A stretch of 64,000 bases of DNA from Sycon ciliatum (Eukaryota; Porifera; Calcarea; Leucosolenida; Sycettidae), in contig NC_088645.1 of the NCBI RefSeq assembly GCF_964019385.1, forward strand, positions 38,850,463 to 38,914,462, written 5' to 3'. Position numbers and translations under genes: made by a program. Below, one piece after another: positions 10,987 through 21,525 of the stretch. The first letter of the stretch is position 1. Every line of letters begins with the position of its first letter. Under the pieces are notes generated by a model, which made no database searches, was not told the DNA's origin, and was given only the letters and a program-made list of their open reading frames with translations.

Positions 10987-11165
10987 TGAACTCGGACGGT
11001 GAGCCAATTTAATTATGGTACAAAAGAAAGTTCTGGATAAGTTGGTGAACAGTTAGTCATAACTCGTAACACTTCGTCCTGCTCGATTTTTTTATTTGTT
11101 TTTATTTTACATCGCAAGCCAAACGGGCAATCATGCCCAATGTTCTGCTGAAGATGGAAGGGGAG
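10987..11165 (-). mobile_element. Degraded MITE followed by a LINE 3' end
   Basis: The first part resembles the MITE at 9.8-10.0 kb. From about 11085, on the minus strand, the words CAGAACATTGGGCATGAT, CGTTTGGC and GCGATGTAAAATAAA correspond to the last ~70 bases of the LINE 3' UTR at 56.93-57.00 kb, in the same order. It is therefore a short 3' relic of the same LINE family. Confidence 0.55.
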
Positions 11166-11445
11166 AAAAGATTCAAGAACAATATGAGAGGCCAGGGGCA
11201 TAATTCAGTCTTCATCCATCTGCATTCTTTGTGTTTACTACAGTGAATGTACAGTCAGACTTCTGCAGGGCGAACACTAACGGGCCGGTGGGTTTTTCCA
11301 CTATAACGGAAGTCCTCCTTACACATCATCGTGCCCAGTGTATACACGGTGATGAAGTAATGAATGCAAGTCTCCTAAAGTGAATCATTGTGTTCCCTGC
11401 ATTGACATGTACATCCAAGTGTTCAAGAATTGCAAAACTGGGCGA

Positions 11446-11800
11446 ATGAATGGATGGATGGATAAAGTCATGAATGGAGCAGGAAAACACAACATTCTTC
11501 AACTAAACGTGCTACCGTTCTTCCTCAGCAGATCGCGATGTTTACAGATGTACGAGCCCACTCATTCTCATCCTAACCCCTCCGTAGCTCTGCACGTGAA
11601 GCACCCTCAAGCTAATAAATGAATGGATGGATGGATAAAGTAACGAATGGGGCAGGAAAACACAACATTCTTCAAATAAACGTGCTACCGCTCTTCCTCA
11701 GCAGACCGCGTTGTTTATAGATGTACGGTACGAGCGCGCTCATTCTCATCCTAACCCCTCCGTAGCTCTGCACGTGAAAGCACCCTCAAGCTAATCAATC
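11446..11800. repeat. Tandem duplication of a ~177-bp unit
   Basis: Two copies start at about 11446 and 11623 with ATGGATGGATGGATAAAG and end with GCACCCTCAAGCTAAT; they differ by scattered substitutions and small indels. No coding frame is shared. Confidence 0.8.
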
Positions 11801-12219
11801 TAACCCACGTGAACTTACATGACTGTTGAAGCGATTGCGAGAAAACGCAATGGCGAGCAGCCACCGATGGCCATCTTGTCACGCTGGCTGTGTCTGACTG
11901 GACAGCGGTTGCACTTGCAAAGACTGATGAAGATTCTCACTCCTAAATGGCCGGCTTCCAGAACACTATTTCTACAGAGTCAAGCAAACTCCATTCTCAC
12001 CAAATATTTCCGACGAACCGTTCTGGGAGTGCACTGCAGGAATTGTAGGTCGTTACATGTAAGACTAATATATAATAGACCGATCCCCTTATTATACTGG
12101 GTTCGAGCACGGGGGCAACCTCACTCGCGATCGAGCTAGTTTTTGAACGTGACAGCATCTTTGACAGTGTGTTTCAGGTTTGTTTTGGAATGTCTTCTGC
12201 TTAGTTCAAGTAGTTTGCG

Positions 12220-12574
12220 ATGGCTTCGAGCGGTGCTAAACCTCCTGCTGGTAGGAGCAGAGTCTCCGAGAGAGACATGGACTGTGATGCCGCTGCAGGA
12301 TTTTTTCAAGGCGCGGGAGGGAACGATCTCGGGCCACAAACAGGAGTACTCCAGAGGTGAGTTTTTTTGTTGTTGAAATATTCGAATCGCGAATCGTGTT
12401 GTGAGATTTATTTTGTGCCTAGGCTACAGCAGACCATATTATTGCTTTCTCCTTGCGATCGGTGCTGAAGATAATAGTAACCTTTTTCTGGTCTGTCTTT
12501 TCCTCTCCAGAGCCATCTTCTATGAAGGCAACCGTGGTGCTGCCAAGTCACCAAGTCACGATCAGCAGCCCTGA
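12220..12574 (+). CDS. Candidate two-exon small gene inside the THAP element
   Basis: Exon 1 (12220-12356) starts ATGGCTTCGAGCGG, is rich in Ala, Gly, Ser and charged residues (N terminus MASSGAKPPAGRSRV) and ends CCAGAG before a canonical GTGAGT. A pyrimidine-rich tract ending TCCTCTCCAG precedes exon 2 (12511-12574). Joining them keeps the frame and gives a 66-residue protein ending SHDQQP. No homologous family is recognised. It could be the first two exons of a larger cargo gene, a host gene fragment captured by the transposon, or a chance arrangement. The splice signals are the main support. Confidence 0.3.
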
Positions 12575-13337
12575 AGTGGAAAAATCGATTTTCCAACGAT
12601 CTGGTTGGACATCAGCCACTAAAGTACTTCTGATTTGCCTGTAGTGACAACAGCAGCCATCCTTGGACACCTTGCAAAGACAGGAAAAGCCACTGGTGGA
12701 AGCGACTGCTATGAGGTGACGATAGCAGTGCAGTGGTGATCGCTGTTTTGTCAAGTCGAAGGGCTAGCCAACCCAGAGGAAGCATAAAAAAACGATGAGC
12801 AGTGCGTGGTATTTGTTGAGCGTGAAGAGCTAGAGGAGGACAGTGCAAACACATGGACGGAGTGGATGGTGTTTGAAGAACAGTGTGCTGTGTGCCGGCT
12901 GGTGGTGATGATGGTCTTTGTCAGCATGTATTCGTGCTGCTTCTTGTGCTGGAACACTTCTCGCCCAGGAAGGCAGATTGCGTGCTCCCTGGCCCTCAGT
13001 TGGCAATGGGGCATTTGTTCCAGGAACATTACCCCAGAGCCAATGATGAGTCGTACCTTTGAAAAGTCGAAGCTTGCTGTTAATCGCAAGCGTAGCGCAG
13101 TGGATTCCTCCCTCTTCGAAGCACGAGGGCCAAAGCTTGCCGCTGTCTGCAGCAAAGTGTGTGTGCGGTTCTTTCCAACCTATGAATATACCCCCCTGCA
13201 TGTTCAGAGTGAACTATTTTCTAGTATATTTAACATCCTCAACCCGCCACCACCATGCGCTCTTGGATCGAACTAATGCACGAAGCATAAACACACCAGC
13301 ACAGCAAGGACACTTCCGTTGACAGATATTGTTTACG

Positions 13338-13380
13338 CCTCTAGACCGCTGTTTCTTTTCTTCGAGCTCATCGTTAGAGG
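13338..13380 (-). ncRNA. Degenerate hammerhead ribozyme
   Basis: On the minus strand CCTCTA, a damaged core (ACGATGA instead of CTGATGA), a poorly paired stem II, GAAAC, AGCGGTC and TAGAGG occur in hammerhead order. The sequence on the stem III side (CACTTCCGTTGACAGATA and further, to about 13240) is clearly related to the copy at 25.1-25.3 kb. The two core substitutions and the broken stem III palindrome (CAGCGG rather than CAGCTG) should abolish cleavage. Confidence 0.7.
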
Positions 13381-14003
13381 AGGATAGCAGCAGGATACTA
13401 ATGATGATATAATATAAGATGATAGACGGTTTATGGTCCGATATTGATGATTGAAGATCTAAGAAAGCAATGACAGTGATTGCGAAATGGATAATATTAT
13501 CATGATTATATGCCAGTCTGGTGATGCGTTGTACTAGTGGACAGTATTGAAATCATCACTGCATTCGATGCAAATATTGGTATACCTTTGGTTTCAGTAT
13601 TGGAAAAAAAGAGTAAGAGAACCTGGTTGATTTGTTTGCATCTGCGACTGGCTACCGGGTGTTGTGATCAGCAATGTTACCATGGGAGAAAATAAGAGCG
13701 CACGGATCTGTTGGGTCTTGTTGTGCCGGTGCGAGAACCCTAAGTGCATGGCAAAATAGAACTATTTCATCCACAATGCAGAATGTCTTGCGGTACATGG
13801 CATTGATGACTGAACATCTCGCCAGCTCGCCCAAATGGGGATCATGCCCAAACGGAGGAACAAGACATCTTTCCAGCTCAGCTAGCTATAAGTATATACC
13901 GTGAAACGGATGATTAACTTGTGCCACGCATGACAGCTTCTGTTCCATTCGGCCCAGGCTTAGACACATCAATGCCAATAGCAGCTGATCCTCCATTACA
14001 TGC

Positions 14004-14315
14004 TCATTGGCGATTTACGGCCACCTCCAACTGTATCCGCCGTCCCTCAGCTTCCGTCTTCGCAGATCTGGCTCGGCGCAGTACATTTTCTTGGCTAGGC
14101 TCAAAAAAGTCCCACAGAGCGGTCCAAACACTTGAAGGTAAACCAGTCAGAAACTGGAGCGGCTCAGAGTCATTCTTTATGTTATTGTACGTAAGCTGTT
14201 TTTCGGCTTTCTTCACCCCATCGTCCAACTGCTCCACGAGACTCTGTACACGAGCTCTACTTGCTGCCAACTCCTGATGCAGATGCTGCACTTCCATTAC
14301 AGAACCAAACTGCAC
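14004..14315 (-). pseudogene. THAP-transposase fragment: coiled coil plus HTH-like block
   Basis: The 103-residue frame has a heptad-like N-terminal part (VMEVQHLHQELAASRARVQS and a following acidic helix), then a block with IKNDSEPLQFLTGLPS and VWTALWDFF. The arrangement (N)D-x-x-x-x-F-TGL followed by an aromatic helix is the pre-catalytic helix-turn-helix region of DDE transposases that also carry THAP fingers. A basic C-terminal segment follows before a stop. Upstream on the same strand, a ~50-base coding piece (VQFGSVMEVQHLHQE) is partly duplicated at 14375-14420. The catalytic DDE domain is missing, so it is a remnant of the enclosing transposon. Confidence 0.6.
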
Positions 14316-14589
14316 TAAGCCAGGTTCCTTTCCAACTCAAAATGCTGTTACCTCTCAGCAAAATACTGGTTTGCGAGCATGGGGAGCTCGTGATGCAGAC
14401 GCTGCACTTCCATGACCGAACTGCACTAGGCTCAGCAAATACTGTTTTGCGAGCATGGGGAGCAGAGCGTCCAGACTCCACTCTCTTGCGAAAAGCAAAC
14501 CTGGTACCGTAGGACAGCTGTTTGGTTTCCTGGACTCATCCTGCCCTTGTAGAGCTGGGCAAAACGATTTCGACTTCGGGATCGAAATG

Positions 14590-14769
14590 ATCGCTGCAAC
14601 TCAAATATTCAGAGTGACCCTAAAACTACGTCCTTCCTCAGGGGGAATAGCCTGGATCCGCTTGCTCCAGGCCGCTGTGGCTCCACACGAGGAAAGGAGT
14701 GAAATGACTTGTTTGCTTCGTCCTCCTGTTCTGACAGTGAGGAGCGCAGCAATGATCCTGAGAAGGCAT
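14590..14769 (-). pseudogene. Frameshifted THAP zinc-finger remnant
   Basis: Starting at the minus-strand ATG ending at 14769, one frame reads MPSQDHCCAPHCQNRR, the usual start of a THAP finger (Cys-x-x-x-Cys after a few residues). A second frame supplies KSFHSFPR, and further on a third gives IQAIPPEEGRSFRV followed by SCSDHFDPEVE, matching the central Trp/Ile helix and the C-terminal Cys-x-x-His-Phe. All parts of a C2CH THAP domain are present in order but spread over three frames with stops. Confidence 0.6.
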
Positions 14770-15398
14770 CCTGAAGTTGTAAAAAGGAAGATCTAAACAA
14801 AAACAAAACAGCTCAAATCAAAAGTCCTTGTGGCATTTTTTGTAGACAGGCTTGCACTGCGTGTAGATTTCGCGTGCTCTGCACTTCGCATGCGAGAAGT
14901 CACGCACAGCCGAGGTGAGGTTGGTCGCGTGTGTGCAGCAGGATCCCACGCGACTGCGGAGTTGCCCCCTTGCTCGAACCCAGACAATAATAAGGGGATC
15001 GGTCTATTATAACTATAAGAGTTTCGGTTGGACATGATTATTATCTTTTCTACGGGTCTCGGTCGTGCGGAGCCGTGTGGCTTTGGTGTGTAGCAATATT
15101 GTTGCCAGGTAGAACCAGTGCCAAAAGCACAGGCTTCTAACTCACTCTGGGTTTTATAATTTTTCACAATTTCCTGAGAGCTGTACTTTCATTAGCAGTA
15201 CATGTATACTGAGTCTGTACTGAGTCTGTACATGTAGTCCAGGGATTTCGTGCCTTCCAGCCTAATCCAGGTGTAGATCTACCTTTACAGTGTTACAGCT
15301 ACATCAGTACATTATGTACAGTATACACTCCACAGGGCAGTAGGCGACAAACTGAAAACTCAGAAAAGTAAAGAGGAGTCTGGTACATGGTAGATCTA

Positions 15399-15604
15399 CT
15401 GTCGTGGACATGGAAATCCGGTCGCACGTCTACATGTAGCGGCCCCAGGGCGCTGGCCATGCAGCCATGGCATGCATTATTTTACGCGCTGCTGCTGGTC
15501 GCATCGTATCGACAATGCATGTGCGCTGCATGCATCGACGACGTTCTGTACGCGCTGAGGGCGCCGGTCCCGGTCAATCGACTGGATTTCCATGTCCGCG
15601 ACAG
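15399..15604. mobile_element. Short TIR element (MITE family 1, copy 2)
   Basis: Opposite-orientation sister of the element at 3729-3937: the same CTGTCGTGGACATGGAA termini, TA on both sides (15397-15398, 15605-15606) and the same GCGCC(C/G)T-rich interior in reverse. Confidence 0.7.
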
Positions 15605-16799
15605 TACATTACAGTCATGATTGTGTTCAAAGCAGTGCCGCGAACTCCAAACCGAAGCACATCGCATTATAATTATTCGCATTGAGTGCATGGGCCATGG
15701 GGCATCATGCCGCTCTCTACATGACTGCACTCTGTACTGTAGTGTAGATTCGGCCTCGCCTATTCGTACACATGTGTAGATGAACGATGACAAATCGCTG
15801 ATACCATTCATCTGAGTGATTCTCCGCTGTTGAGTGTTGTTTGCCACGCAGCTGATTCGGCTTGTGGCAAGTAATTCTACAAAGCGGGCGCTTGCACTTC
15901 GCCAATAGAGCATCGTTTACCAATGAAAACTAATGGAAGCACACAAAAGACGTATCGTTTCTCTGTACTGACCATCGCTGAGCGAAAAAATCGCGACGAC
16001 TCGCCTGGAGGTCGAGTTTTCCGCATCCGTAGGAACGCCACCACACTCAAGGATCAATGCTCAGATGCCGTAGATAAAGGGGTGAGAGGTGAGTAGATCC
16101 GACGCACCAAATTGGAAGTTCACCACCGAAAATTACTTTAAAAATTGTATACTGTCTTCAGTCTATCCACCCGCCGCCATGACCACTTATGCCTGCTTTA
16201 CAATATTCCTTCTCAAATCCCGAACCACCTAAAGTATTATGATTGGTCTCACCTCAGTCGAAATACATGTACCCGTGACCAGGTCTCGCTCCCCGTCCCT
16301 CGTTTATCTGTTCTTCTCCGATCTCCCCCTTTTCTTGTCTACATTGTACTCTCATTGGCTCTCCCTTCCGTATAACTTGTGCAGTGCGACCTCTATCTCA
16401 GAATTAAAAATGCGCTGCGTTATGTGAAATAGGCTGACCATTGCCTCGCTGTAGTCAACTGATATCTCATTTTTTTAATTTTTCTTGTAAAGAAAATAGG
16501 ACTTATACGTTACTGGTTATACTAACAGACGATATAATTATACAGTCAGATAGTGCGACAACAAGGCACCGAACTATACAGCATTCCCTCACTAGTGGGA
16601 CCATTGCTGTTAGGCTAGGGCCTGTTTTGGACTTCCCACTCTAAATAAAGAATACAAACCAAAACAACAACTGACAAAGTTATTCAGTCATTCGGCGACC
16701 TGACAGCTAGTTCAAACATATCTACGAAGGGCAAACCGACAATCTTCCAACTTGGAAGGCTCAGATGCGGAAAGTTCCAATGAGGGGAGGGATGTGCCA
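15605..16799. other. No gene seen; possible LINE 3' untranslated sequence near 16.6 kb
   Basis: No supported coding frame. At 16640-16670 an AATAAAG signal followed by ACAAACCAAAACAACAAC resembles a LINE tail on the plus strand, but no coding end is recognisable upstream. Confidence 0.3.
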
Positions 16800-17490
16800 C
16801 GAATTCTAGAGGCCCTGCTCGACGATGAGGAGGAGAGGTGCGAGGGCATCATTCCAGTTCTTGTCCTGGCCGAACGCTTTCTCAGGCAACGAAGAGTCCA
16901 AATGCCACGAACAAGTATCTATTCCGAGGTCACAGTACCAGCCTACACCCTGGACGATTTTCGGCAGCATTCCGTACGTCGACAATCGCGTTTGAGGTTG
17001 GTTTTGTTGGCGGAGGAATACAGCAGTGACACCCCTCACCCCTACATGGCTTCAACTTGAGGCAGTCCCTGTCCACACATCAGTTTTTACAACAGGCAGA
17101 TAGCAGAGACCTTTAGCCGAACAATGAGGCTGAGAAGTATGGTACCAGGGCCAATGACATAAATTATGGCGCGGAGCTGGACAGCATCCAGCATGGCCAG
17201 GTGTGAGGGAGCTGACCGATCCACGCCAAGGGGGCATATTCCAGCACTGGCCGAACGAATCCTTTGTAGACAGTCGCCCTGCCCGCGTGGCTGAGGAGGG
17301 GTGCGGAGGGTACTGCCTTCCGCAGGAGGCGCAGCCGCTGCAGGAGGCGCAGCCGCTGCTTGGCACGTGATGCAACTTGCTGAAGCCAAGGTGGAGTTGA
17401 TAGCTAGGCTTGCAATCAAACGTCACTCCGAGCACCTTGACAGATTCATCTGGCGAGAGAGGACTTCCACCATGGACATACATGTAGTAA
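16800..17490 (-). pseudogene. LINE ORF2 C-terminal fragment
   Basis: Read on the minus strand the segment contains, in order, VKVLGVTFDCKPSYQLHL (the KxLGVxxD motif after the RT palm), a Gly/Ala/Pro-rich interruption, SAPSHLAMLDAVQLRAI (the thumb/connection LDxVQxRA motif) and VRLKVSAICLLYKL. These come from at least two frames, so the copy is frameshifted. The interruption includes an 18-bp unit (CAGGAGGCGCAGCCGCTG) present twice at about 17330-17358. EEP nuclease and RT core are absent. Confidence 0.65.
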
Positions 17491-17552
17491 TCAAGTAGCG
17501 TGCTCCACTGTCGGAAGAGTGCTCAATGCCCATCTAGGGCAGAGCCTTGTAC

Positions 17553-18004
17553 TAGTGGTGAAACGAATACTAGTAACTAGTATTCGAATATTCGAACATT
17601 CGTTCGGTTTGTCACATTCGAATAATTATTCGTTAAGTCACATTCGAGTATTCGTTACGTCACTTCGAATACAGTGCCTGTACATACATGCACGCCGAAC
17701 ATGGCACAGTGCAGTGCGTGCAGCCTGCCTGCGACTTCGTACTGCATGCATGAACATGTATGGCCATACTGGACTGCCAATGTTGCACATAACACGTATG
17801 AACTTCAAAGTAGCCTTATGACATGTGGCAGTACATTATATGTGGCGCTACCGTTTGTAATAGCCAATAATAATGACAATATCCATCAAATGACTGGGAG
17901 GAGGGCATGTGATGTCATTTCTGTTACCAAAAGAATATTCGTTCATTCGTTCGATAAGCCGAACAATATTCGGCTAGTAGGTTTTGACATTCGTTTCACC
18001 ACTA
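17553..18004. mobile_element. hAT-like MITE with perfect 8-bp target duplication (copy 2)
   Basis: The termini TAGTGGTGAAACGAAT and ATTCGTTTCACCACTA are exact inverted repeats, and CCTTGTAC flanks both sides (17545-17552 and 18005-18012). The subterminal regions are full of ATTCGAATA-type words. The interior contains no transposase. Confidence 0.9.
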
Positions 18005-18660
18005 CCTTGTACACAAGAGAAATACTCTAAAACCAGAAAGTGTAACGAGTCACAAAGTTTTTAACGACCACATTTTTCGTTTTTTGAAGAAACGTTATCA
18101 CGAACGCGGTTTGAGATGTCTGTGTAAAGATGTGCATACAGATGGGTGGCCAGGTAGCCATCGTTAAACTTTCTGCACGGTATCATGCCAAAATTACAAA
18201 AACGCTAAACTTTTTGGTCGTTAAACTTTCCGGTTTTACAGTAGATTGGAAGCTGTTTCGGAACTCCGAGTTTCAAATATTACTACGGTCATCAGGCTAC
18301 TGATGGCTCCAAAACGGGCAGCCTGAACATAAGGGGGAGTAAGGTGATAAGTACTGACTCTGAGGAGAATCGTAGCGAGTCACGTGCAGGCGAGAAGTTG
18401 CCAAGTCTTCAGACTTGGGTCTATGCAGCAACGGCAGTTCCAGTATGAATAAAATCGAATCGAATAGAGCTGGGGACCTAAAATTAAGTGCCTAATCCAC
18501 TCATGCTCACACCATTATACACACATTCTCTCACCCTCACTCACAAGTAGTGTTTTGAACACATGCAGTAGACACACTAGAACATACACACGCTATGGCC
18601 CACTTCCATTCAATATGCCACCGCCCGCGCTGCGCAGCATCTCATGGTTCAGTAAAAACA
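18005..18660. other. No gene seen; possible LINE tail near 18.46 kb
   Basis: AATAAAATCGAATCGAATAG at about 18448-18467 looks like a polyadenylation signal running into a short tandem tail, perhaps the 3' end of an old LINE. No coding remnant is recognised. Confidence 0.3.
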
Positions 18661-18664
18661 CACA

Positions 18665-18695
<31 letters not shown>
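18665..18695. repeat. CA microsatellite
   Basis: A short pure CA tract. Confidence 0.9.
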
Positions 18696-18860
18696 TTCAT
18701 ATTTCCTAAGTCATCAGTTAGTTAGCTAGTTGATCGGAGTCTGAGTGGACCATTAGCGCTTCAGTTGTAATCAGTAAGCAAAGAGCGTCATTTTGACATA
18801 CATGTACATGTACATGATACATGTTGCATGTAGGTGTGCCTAACTCACTATACATGTAAC

Positions 18861-18928
18861 ATCAACCTCGCTATAACATGAAATGATTTCCTATACACCA
18901 GAGATAACGGTATAACGAGGTCTGACCT
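18861..18928. mobile_element. Very short pogo-like foldback
   Basis: AACCTCGCTATAAC and GGTATAACGAGGTCTGA are inverted with only ~35 bases between; the wording matches the pogo-type termini at 1.7 and 10.5 kb. Confidence 0.45.
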
Positions 18929-19294
18929 GTACTACTGTAAATGAACACGTACAATGTACATAATTATACTGTATGATACCAGACTCCAGAGGCAGATTGT
19001 ACTGCTGACCAGCCCACAGCCTGCAATCAACTGCGAAGGGCATTTGCCTGCGGGGTAAGCTCGAATGCCTCTGATTCTCTGAATCGAGGCAAGTGACAGT
19101 CCATCGCATCAAGCAAAACGAAATCTCGCAGTGCAGGTGATTCATCACCACAGAAAAATAATTGAATGCAAACAAGACTTGCCAGGGTCTTCAGGAACAC
19201 TGAAGTCTGAACATTCCCTGCCAACCATACTGGAGGTGGAGACAATCAGGGGCGCAAATGAACCATGGTTATTTTGCTACCCGCTGCTATCATG

Positions 19295-19390
19295 GCTATG
19301 GGTTGTTGTTGTTGTTGTTGTTTATTGTATTTTACTTCACCAAGTGAACAGGTATTTCTGCCTTCTCACCAGGTCCGGAGACCTAGTTCC
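19295..19390 (-). mobile_element. LINE 3' end with AAC tail (minus strand)
   Basis: The plus strand shows a GTT repeat followed by TATTGTATTTTACTTCACC. Its complement (...GTAAAATACAATAAACAACAAC) has the order seen at the 3' end of the LINE at 57.0 kb: GTAAAATAAATAAACAACAAC. Confidence 0.5.
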
Positions 19391-19548
19391 GACAAAATGA
19401 TGAAAAGTGAATGAAAATGTATGCATAAAATGATTAAAATCATGTCCGTAATAGCCCTTTCACACGACGGGAGAATGTCACGGATTCTCGGCTGTGCGAC
19501 AGGATCACCAGGGTGATCATCGATTTATATGAAATCTGAGCCTAAGGG

Positions 19549-20747
19549 CCGGGTTCCACTGCGGCTCCGCTGCTCGTCTTTCGCGGCTTGAAACGTCATC
19601 ATTACCATAGTGACCGCGGCTCGAGCTGGAGCAGCGAGTCCGCGGCTCACCGCGAGCTTTTGCTACGATTCTTGACCAAAAACTGCGAGCCGCGGTCGCG
19701 GCTCGACCTGTTTCCCGTACTTTGCATTGTTTTGTACGCCAGAATTTTAAAATTCAAATTTTAATTCGTTGCGCAGGCCAGAACACGAGGATTTTTTGAT
19801 TTCGCGCGCGCGCAGGCAGGTGAAACGTCATCAAAAAGTGTGGACCACGACCGCGGTACCGCGAATGGCGAGTGTCAGTGAAACCGCGCTGCTCCGCTGC
19901 ATGCAGCCAAGTGCGGCTCCGCTGCTCCGCTGCTCGTCTTTCGTGGCTTGAAACGTCATCATTACCATAGTGACCGCGGCTCGAGCTGGAGCAGCGAGGC
20001 CGCGGCTCACCGCGAGCTTTTGCTACGATTCTTGACCAAAAACTGCGAGCCGCGGTCGCGACTCGACCTGTTTCCCGTACTTTGCATTGTTTTGTACGCC
20101 AGAATTTTAAAACTCAAATTTTAATTCGTTGCGCAGGCCAGAACACGAGGATTTGTTTGATTTCGCGCGCAGGCAGGTGAAACGTTACGTCATCAAAAAG
20201 TGTGGACCACGACCGCGGTACCGCGAATGGCGAATGACAGTGGAACCGTGCTGCTCCGCTCCGCTCCATGCAGCCAAGTGCCGCGGAGCAGCGGAGCCGC
20301 GGAGCCGAAGTGGAACCCGGCCCTTAGGGCCGGGTTCCACTGCGGCTCCGCTGCCCCGCTGCTCGTCTTTCGCGGCTTGAAACGTCATCATTACCATAGT
20401 GACCGCGGCTCGAGCTGGAGCAGCGAGTCCGCGGCTCACCGCGAGCTTTTGCTACGATTCTTGACCAAAAACTGCGAGCCGCGGTCGCGCCTCGACCTGT
20501 TTCCCGTACTTTGCATTGTTTTGTACGCCAGAATTTTAAAATTCAAATTTTAATTCGCTGCGCAGGCCAGAACACGAGGATTTGTTTGATTTCGCGCGCG
20601 CAGGCAGGTGAAACGTCATCAAAAAGTGTGGACCACGACCGCGGTACCGCGAATGGCGAGTGACAGTGGAACCGCGCTGCTCCGCTGCATGCAGCCAAGT
20701 GCCGCGGAGCAGCGGAGCCGCGGAGCCGCAGTGGAACCCGGCCCTTA
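19549..20747. mobile_element. Tandem array of a GC-rich TIR element
   Basis: Three head-to-tail copies of a ~360-420-bp unit begin at about 19549, 19908 and 20328. The termini read GGGCCGGGTTCCACTGCGGC and GCAGTGGAACCCGGCCC. Copies 2 and 3 share the central CTTAGGG junction; copy 1 is fused to copy 2 with loss of its end. The unit contains further internal inverted repeats of GCGGAGC/GCTCCGC. No coding sequence is shared between copies. Confidence 0.75.
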
Positions 20748-20751
20748 GGGC

Positions 20752-21525
20752 GAGGTATATTATGGCACCGCAGGCCGCGCACCTGAGGGCCTTTCTGGAA
20801 GCCTTACTCGATCGGATCACGGAGTCGTAAAAGCCCGGCTTTTGCCCGGCTTTTACGACTCCCTGGATCGGATAGAGCGAAACTGAGCACCCTGGGATTC
20901 GAGCAGTTTTTAGTACTCCCGGGTCCAAAATCTCACCACCAGGCCGGGCTGATCAAAACGTCTGCCGGGTCTCATGGGTCTGCAGCCTACAAATGTGGAT
21001 CTGCCGACACTGTGCTGTCGACGACATGTCCGGCAAGGCACCTTGCGTGAAAGCAAGGAACGCTTTTTTTTAGAAAGGAAGCTTCTTCTCCAAAATTTAA
21101 AAAAAATTGAAAATAATTATTCCTTCTGAAAATATCATCGCGCTCTTGACCTCGAAGCTGGCTGCTGAATGCGATTAGGAAAGAAGATTCCTGAAGATGC
21201 ACCAGACTGATTCAGGCAAGCCGTCTGTCGTCTGGATATGCACTGTTGTTCGTCATGGTCAGCAATCTACTTCGTTCGTCCTTTCGTTTTACTGACCACG
21301 ATGATGACAAGCAGCTCTCATGCTCAGGTTAGTGCTACTTGTATGTCTGGGCACACAACACATCTGAGATGCACCCACTGACGTTATCGAACTGAAGAAT
21401 GCAGCAAGGGTTCCTCGATTTCTCTTGATTTCGGAACAAATTTCCTTCACTTTCACCCTCTCCGTCTCTTCCCCATGCCCTCCATGCATGCACAATCGAG
21501 TATGTTGTTTATACTTTGGCAGTGC
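20752..21525 (+). repeat. Large inverted duplication, left arm
   Basis: This arm and 29950-30684 are near-identical in opposite orientation, about 8.4 kb apart. Both encode the same 71-residue open frame (starting MHLQESSFLIAFSSQ, minus strand here), of no known family. The left arm alone contains a 48-bp insertion with its 8-bp duplication, and a few single-base differences occur, so the copies arose before that insertion. Confidence 0.85.
20818..20865. mobile_element. 48-bp palindromic micro-insertion with 8-bp target duplication
   Basis: CACGGAGTCGTAAAAGCC and GGCTTTTACGACTCCCTG are inverted with almost no loop. The octamer GATCGGAT occurs on both sides (20810-20817 and 20866-20873). The sister arm near 30.62 kb has a single GATCGGAT and no insert, an authentic empty site. 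CA...TG ends and an 8-bp duplication suggest hAT-type mobilisation of an extremely reduced element. Confidence 0.85.

Larger units (their letters stand above)
12072..15010 (-). mobile_element. Decayed THAP-type DNA transposon
   Basis: The left terminus ATAATAGACCGATCCCCTTA is repeated inverted at the right end (to 15010). The inverted match continues for over 50 bases through CTGGGTTCGAGCA and GGGGGCAAC. Minus-strand coding relics between the ends are a THAP-like zinc finger and a coiled-coil/helix-turn-helix block, the usual N-terminal order of THAP-containing transposases. No DDE catalytic domain is recognisable between 12.1 and 14.0 kb; instead there are a hammerhead relic and a plus-strand candidate exon pair, suggesting replacement or nested insertion. 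No clean target duplication could be fixed at the AT-rich borders. Confidence 0.6.

Noticed and set aside
18861..18928. A riboswitch or structured RNA at the short inverted repeat
   Set aside because: The wording of the arms matches pogo-type MITE termini elsewhere in the window.
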